Assembly (NCBI GenBank): GCA_004322375.1
Contig: SCUC01000698.1
Location: forward strand, 1-7,658
Reading direction: 5' to 3'
Source: Bacteroidota bacterium
GTDB lineage: Bacteria; Bacteroidota; Ignavibacteria; UBA10030; SZUA-254
Length of the DNA stretch: 7,658 bases
The notes under the pieces: generated by a model
What the model was told of the DNA's origin: nothing
Database searches by the model: none
Seen by the model: the letters and a program-made list of their open reading frames with translations, nothing else
Position numbers and translations under genes: made by a program
Shown: positions 6,225-7,658 of the stretch, piece by piece
Layout of the letters: each line of letters begins with the position of its first letter
Position numbering within the stretch: position 1 is the stretch's first letter

Positions 6225-7082
6225 ATGTCTGAACGAATCATCAAAGTAGGTCACAGCCCCGATCCCGACGACGCATTTATGTTTTATGGTCTTGCTTCCG
6301 GCAAGGTCAAGCTTGATGGAATTACTATTGAACATATGCTGGAGGATATTCAATCCCTGAACGAACGGGCAATGACGGTGGGGAAATATCAACATACCCC
6401 ACAGCTCGAAGTGACCGCAATTTCCGCCCACGCGTTTCCCTATATTGCCGATAAATATTGGATTATGAGAACAGGCGCGAGCATGGGGGAAGGATACGGA
6501 CCTGTTATTATCTCGCGAAAATATACATCGTTGAATGAACTGAAAGGAAAAACTGTCGGAACGCCCGGACCGTTTACTACGGCAACGCTTCTCTTCAAAA
6601 TTTTTACCGAAGGCATACACAACATTGATATGCCGTTCGATAGCATCATGCTTGCGATTGACGAAGAGAAGATTGACGCCGGCTTGCTCATTCACGAGGG
6701 ACAAATCACCTATCAATCGCTTGGGTATAACAAAATTCTCGATTTCGGGGAACTGTGGGAGAAAGAAACAAACGGCTTGCCCCTCCCTCTCGGACTCGAT
6801 GTCGTACGTAAAGATTTAGGCGAGGACTTAGCCCGCGAGCTCTCTCACGGGTTGAAAGAAAGCATCGCTTATGGTTATGCCCATCCCGATGAAGCAATCC
6901 CCTACGCCATGCAATGGGGCAGAGGAATTGACTATAAGCTCGGAGAAAAATTTGTCAAAATGTACGTAAGCGAATTGACGATTGACATGGGTGAAAAAGG
7001 AAAACGGGCGTTGGAGGTGTTGTTTGAGAGGGGAGTAAAGAAAAAGCTCATTCCTTCATTCCCGAATTTTGAATTGTACTGA
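6225..7082 (+). CDS. mqnD: MqnD-family protein, likely 1,4-dihydroxy-6-naphthoate synthase (futalosine menaquinone pathway)
   Basis: Complete 285-residue protein of the MqnA/MqnD group, which shares the periplasmic-binding-protein type 2 fold. It has no signal peptide, so it is a cytoplasmic enzyme rather than a transporter component. The N-terminal GHSPDPDDAFMFYGL matches the SPxPxDxFxFYAL motif of MqnD. H157 in GLLIHEGQITYQSLG matches the conserved His proposed as catalytic in MqnD. Other landmarks are VTAISAHAFPYI, GEGYGPVIISRK and GKTVGTPGPFTTA. MqnD converts cyclic dehypoxanthinylfutalosine to 1,4-dihydroxy-6-naphthoate. Oddities are Asp in place of Cys/Asn in the first motif and a segment around TVGKYQHTPQLE that looks like an insertion. 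A related binding-protein-like family of unproven function is the main alternative. No other menaquinone gene lies in the window. The gene has an A-rich leader and no SD. Confidence 0.75.
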   Translation: MSERIIKVGHSPDPDDAFMFYGLASGKVKLDGITIEHMLEDIQSLNERAMTVGKYQHTPQLEVTAISAHAFPYIADKYWIMRTGASMGEGYGPVIISRKYTSLNELKGKTVGTPGPFTTATLLFKIFTEGIHNIDMPFDSIMLAIDEEKIDAGLLIHEGQITYQSLGYNKILDFGELWEKETNGLPLPLGLDVVRKDLGEDLARELSHGLKESIAYGYAHPDEAIPYAMQWGRGIDYKLGEKFVKMYVSELTIDMGEKGKRALEVLFERGVKKKLIPSFPNFELY

Positions 7083-7113
7083 ACTTGTTGGCATTTCAAA
7101 AGTACACCGTATT

Positions 7114-7142
7114 TTGTTTAGATTGCGCGGGTTTCGTATATT
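7114..7142 (+). promoter_or_regulatory. Candidate promoter of the tRNA-Leu gene
   Basis: TTGTTT (7114-7119) and TATATT (7137-7142) are separated by 17 bp, placing initiation about seven bases upstream of the mature tRNA 5' end. The match is decent for a sigma-70-type promoter, and TATATTGT also partly resembles the TAnnTTTG box used in Bacteroidota. Confidence 0.45.
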
Positions 7143-7156
7143 GTACAATTGTTTTT

Positions 7157-7245
7157 GCAGAAGTGGCGGAACTGGCAGACGCGCTGGACTCAAAATCCAG
7201 TCCGGCTTACCCCGGGTGTGGGTTCAACTCCCACCTTCTGCACCA
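7157..7245 (+). tRNA. tRNA-Leu, anticodon CAA
   Basis: The full cloverleaf is visible. The acceptor stem is GCAGAAG (7157-7163) with CTTCTGC (7235-7241), the discriminator is A7242, and CCA is encoded at 7243-7245. The D-arm has the GG pair in ACTGGCAGA. The anticodon stem is CTGGA (7184-7188) with TCCAG (7196-7200), and the loop CTCAAAA gives anticodon CAA (7191-7193), reading UUG. A long type II variable arm (about 7201-7217, CCGG/CCGG stem) is typical of leucine tRNAs. The T-arm is GTGGG/CCCAC (7218-7222 and 7230-7234) with loop TTCAACT. No integrase or repeated tRNA 3' end is seen downstream. Confidence 0.97.
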
Positions 7246-7495
7246 TATCGTTTGAGATGGTTCCGTACATATAATTGTACATCGTTTTCCCTCCTCAAAT
7301 TTCTTTCACGGCGTTCCCTTCGCTCGTCCATCTCATTAGAAAAGACTTAAATCTTTATTTACGAGATCGTAACTCCAAAGTTACACTTCCTCTCTCATTT
7401 TATTTTTTTTGCGACGAGCTTTTTCCGGTTTTTTATTGTAACCTTTTAAAATTTTTTCCCGTATGATAAGTGTAAGAAGTTTACGATTAACACTT
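7246..7495. other. AT-rich spacer without a gene
   Basis: No credible coding region is present. It holds a small palindrome GTACA/TGTAC (7265-7269 and 7276-7280), an 8-bp inverted pair TGAGATGG/CCATCTCA (7253-7260 and 7328-7335), and a GTAACT-CCAA-AGTTAC hairpin (7369-7384). That hairpin is followed about 19 bases later by a long T-run (7403-7410), which is too far for a clean intrinsic terminator. The right part should contain the promoter of the lipoprotein gene. Confidence 0.4.
7462..7467 (+). promoter_or_regulatory. Candidate -10 box of the lipoprotein gene
   Basis: TATGAT lies 44 bases before the ATG at 7512. The best -35 candidate, TTGTAA (7436-7441), is 20 bp away, which is longer than ideal. 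A 7-bp inverted repeat TAAGTGT/ACACTTA (7467-7473 and 7490-7496) starts at its last base and reaches the ribosome binding site, so it could be an operator or a leader hairpin. Confidence 0.3.
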
Positions 7496-7504
7496 AGGGA
7501 AAGG
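7496..7504 (+). promoter_or_regulatory. Ribosome binding site of the lipoprotein gene
   Basis: The purine-rich AGGGAAAGG ends seven bases before the ATG at 7512. It supports that start for the truncated gene at the window edge. Confidence 0.6.
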
Positions 7505-7511
7505 TTGTAAC

Positions 7512-7658
7512 ATGACTGCTCGCTTTACCATATTCGCTACAGTAATGATGATAGTTGCTGTCGGTTTCATCGGGTGCAATCCCACTCAGTGGGCTGCAAA
7601 AGAAATTATTGACGGGTCCGGCATTCAACGCGGAGAATCGCTTACGGTTCAGCTCAAA
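7512..7658 (+). CDS. Probable lipoprotein, N-terminal fragment cut by the window edge
   Basis: An open frame runs from the ATG at 7512 through 49 codons to the last base of the window without a stop. The protein starts MTARFTIFATVMMIVAVGFIGC: one Arg, a hydrophobic stretch of about 15 residues, and then a lipobox-like FIGC with the acceptor Cys at residue 22. This indicates a type II signal peptide and lipid anchoring, most likely in the outer or inner membrane of a Gram-negative cell. Phe at the -3 position is less usual than Leu, so the lipobox is imperfect. The mature part visible (NPTQWAAKEIIDGSGIQRGESLTVQLK) is too short to assign to a family. A good ribosome binding site at 7496-7504 supports the start. 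It is separated from the tRNA gene by about 265 bp and probably has its own promoter. Confidence 0.75.
   Translation, partial: MTARFTIFATVMMIVAVGFIGCNPTQWAAKEIIDGSGIQRGESLTVQLK

Noticed and set aside
6195..6716. 173-codon minus-strand ORF
   Set aside because: It is fully opposite the mqnD-like gene, which has clear family motifs; the antisense frame shows none.
7157..7245. tRNA-Leu as an integration site of a mobile island
   Set aside because: No repeat of the tRNA 3' end and no integrase gene are visible in the downstream sequence available.
7270..7275. Perfect TATAAT after the tRNA
   Set aside because: The only TTGAGA-like -35 (7252-7257) is 12 bp away, too close for a promoter, and no gene follows within a reasonable distance.
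7069..7350. 93-codon ORF across the tRNA
   Set aside because: It is generated by reading through the tRNA-Leu gene and has no independent start signal.
7369..7410. GTAACT/AGTTAC hairpin plus T-run as a terminator for the tRNA
   Set aside because: The T-run begins about 19 bases after the stem and the stem is only 6 AT-rich pairs, so it does not fit a standard intrinsic terminator.
7275..7466. 63-codon ORF in the spacer after the tRNA
   Set aside because: It begins with TTG and has no ribosome binding site; the Phe/Leu-rich composition is what AT-rich non-coding DNA gives, and it overlaps the probable lipoprotein promoter.

Overview
This window appears to come from a Gram-negative, non-model bacterium. 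The signs are a secreted modular protein, a lipoprotein leader, a futalosine-type menaquinone gene and moderate GC content. Several starts lack a Shine-Dalgarno sequence and follow A-rich leaders, which fits the Bacteroidota/Chlorobi/Ignavibacteria side of the tree, but that placement is inference from style only; no rRNA or other phylogenetic marker is present.

Layout. Positions 22-3153 (+) encode a large secreted multidomain protein: a jelly-roll domain, an NHL-type propeller, an Fn3-like domain, an HExxH metallopeptidase-like region, acidic calcium-binding repeats and a CBM9/DOMON-like C-terminus. Two back-to-back perfect palindromes (3159-3211) fill the gap to a convergent VOC/glyoxalase-fold gene (3230-3616, -). 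Between that gene and the next sits a 117-bp MITE-like element (3658-3774) with perfect 15-bp terminal inverted repeats and mirrored internal hairpins. Then come a group II PLP-dependent decarboxylase (3888-5324, +), an AT-rich nested inverted/direct repeat region (about 5340-5488), a TrpF-like TIM-barrel protein with an altered substrate site (5490-6134, +), an MqnD-family protein (6225-7082, +), a tRNA-Leu(CAA) with encoded CCA (7157-7245, +), about 265 bp of AT-rich spacer, and the first 49 codons of a probable lipoprotein (7512 to the window edge, +).

Functional links. The genes do not form one obvious pathway. The decarboxylase, TrpF-like and MqnD-like genes are co-directional, but gaps of 165 and 90 bp and the repeat island between the first two argue against a tight operon. 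MqnD would act in cytoplasmic menaquinone synthesis. The TrpF-like protein keeps the Cys/Asp catalytic pair and phosphate-binding loops but lacks the usual anthranilate-contacting residues, so its substrate is an open question. The most notable non-coding signal is the density of palindromic, probably dispersed small repeats in three of the intergenic gaps. I see no complete new defence or mobile system and no CRISPR array.
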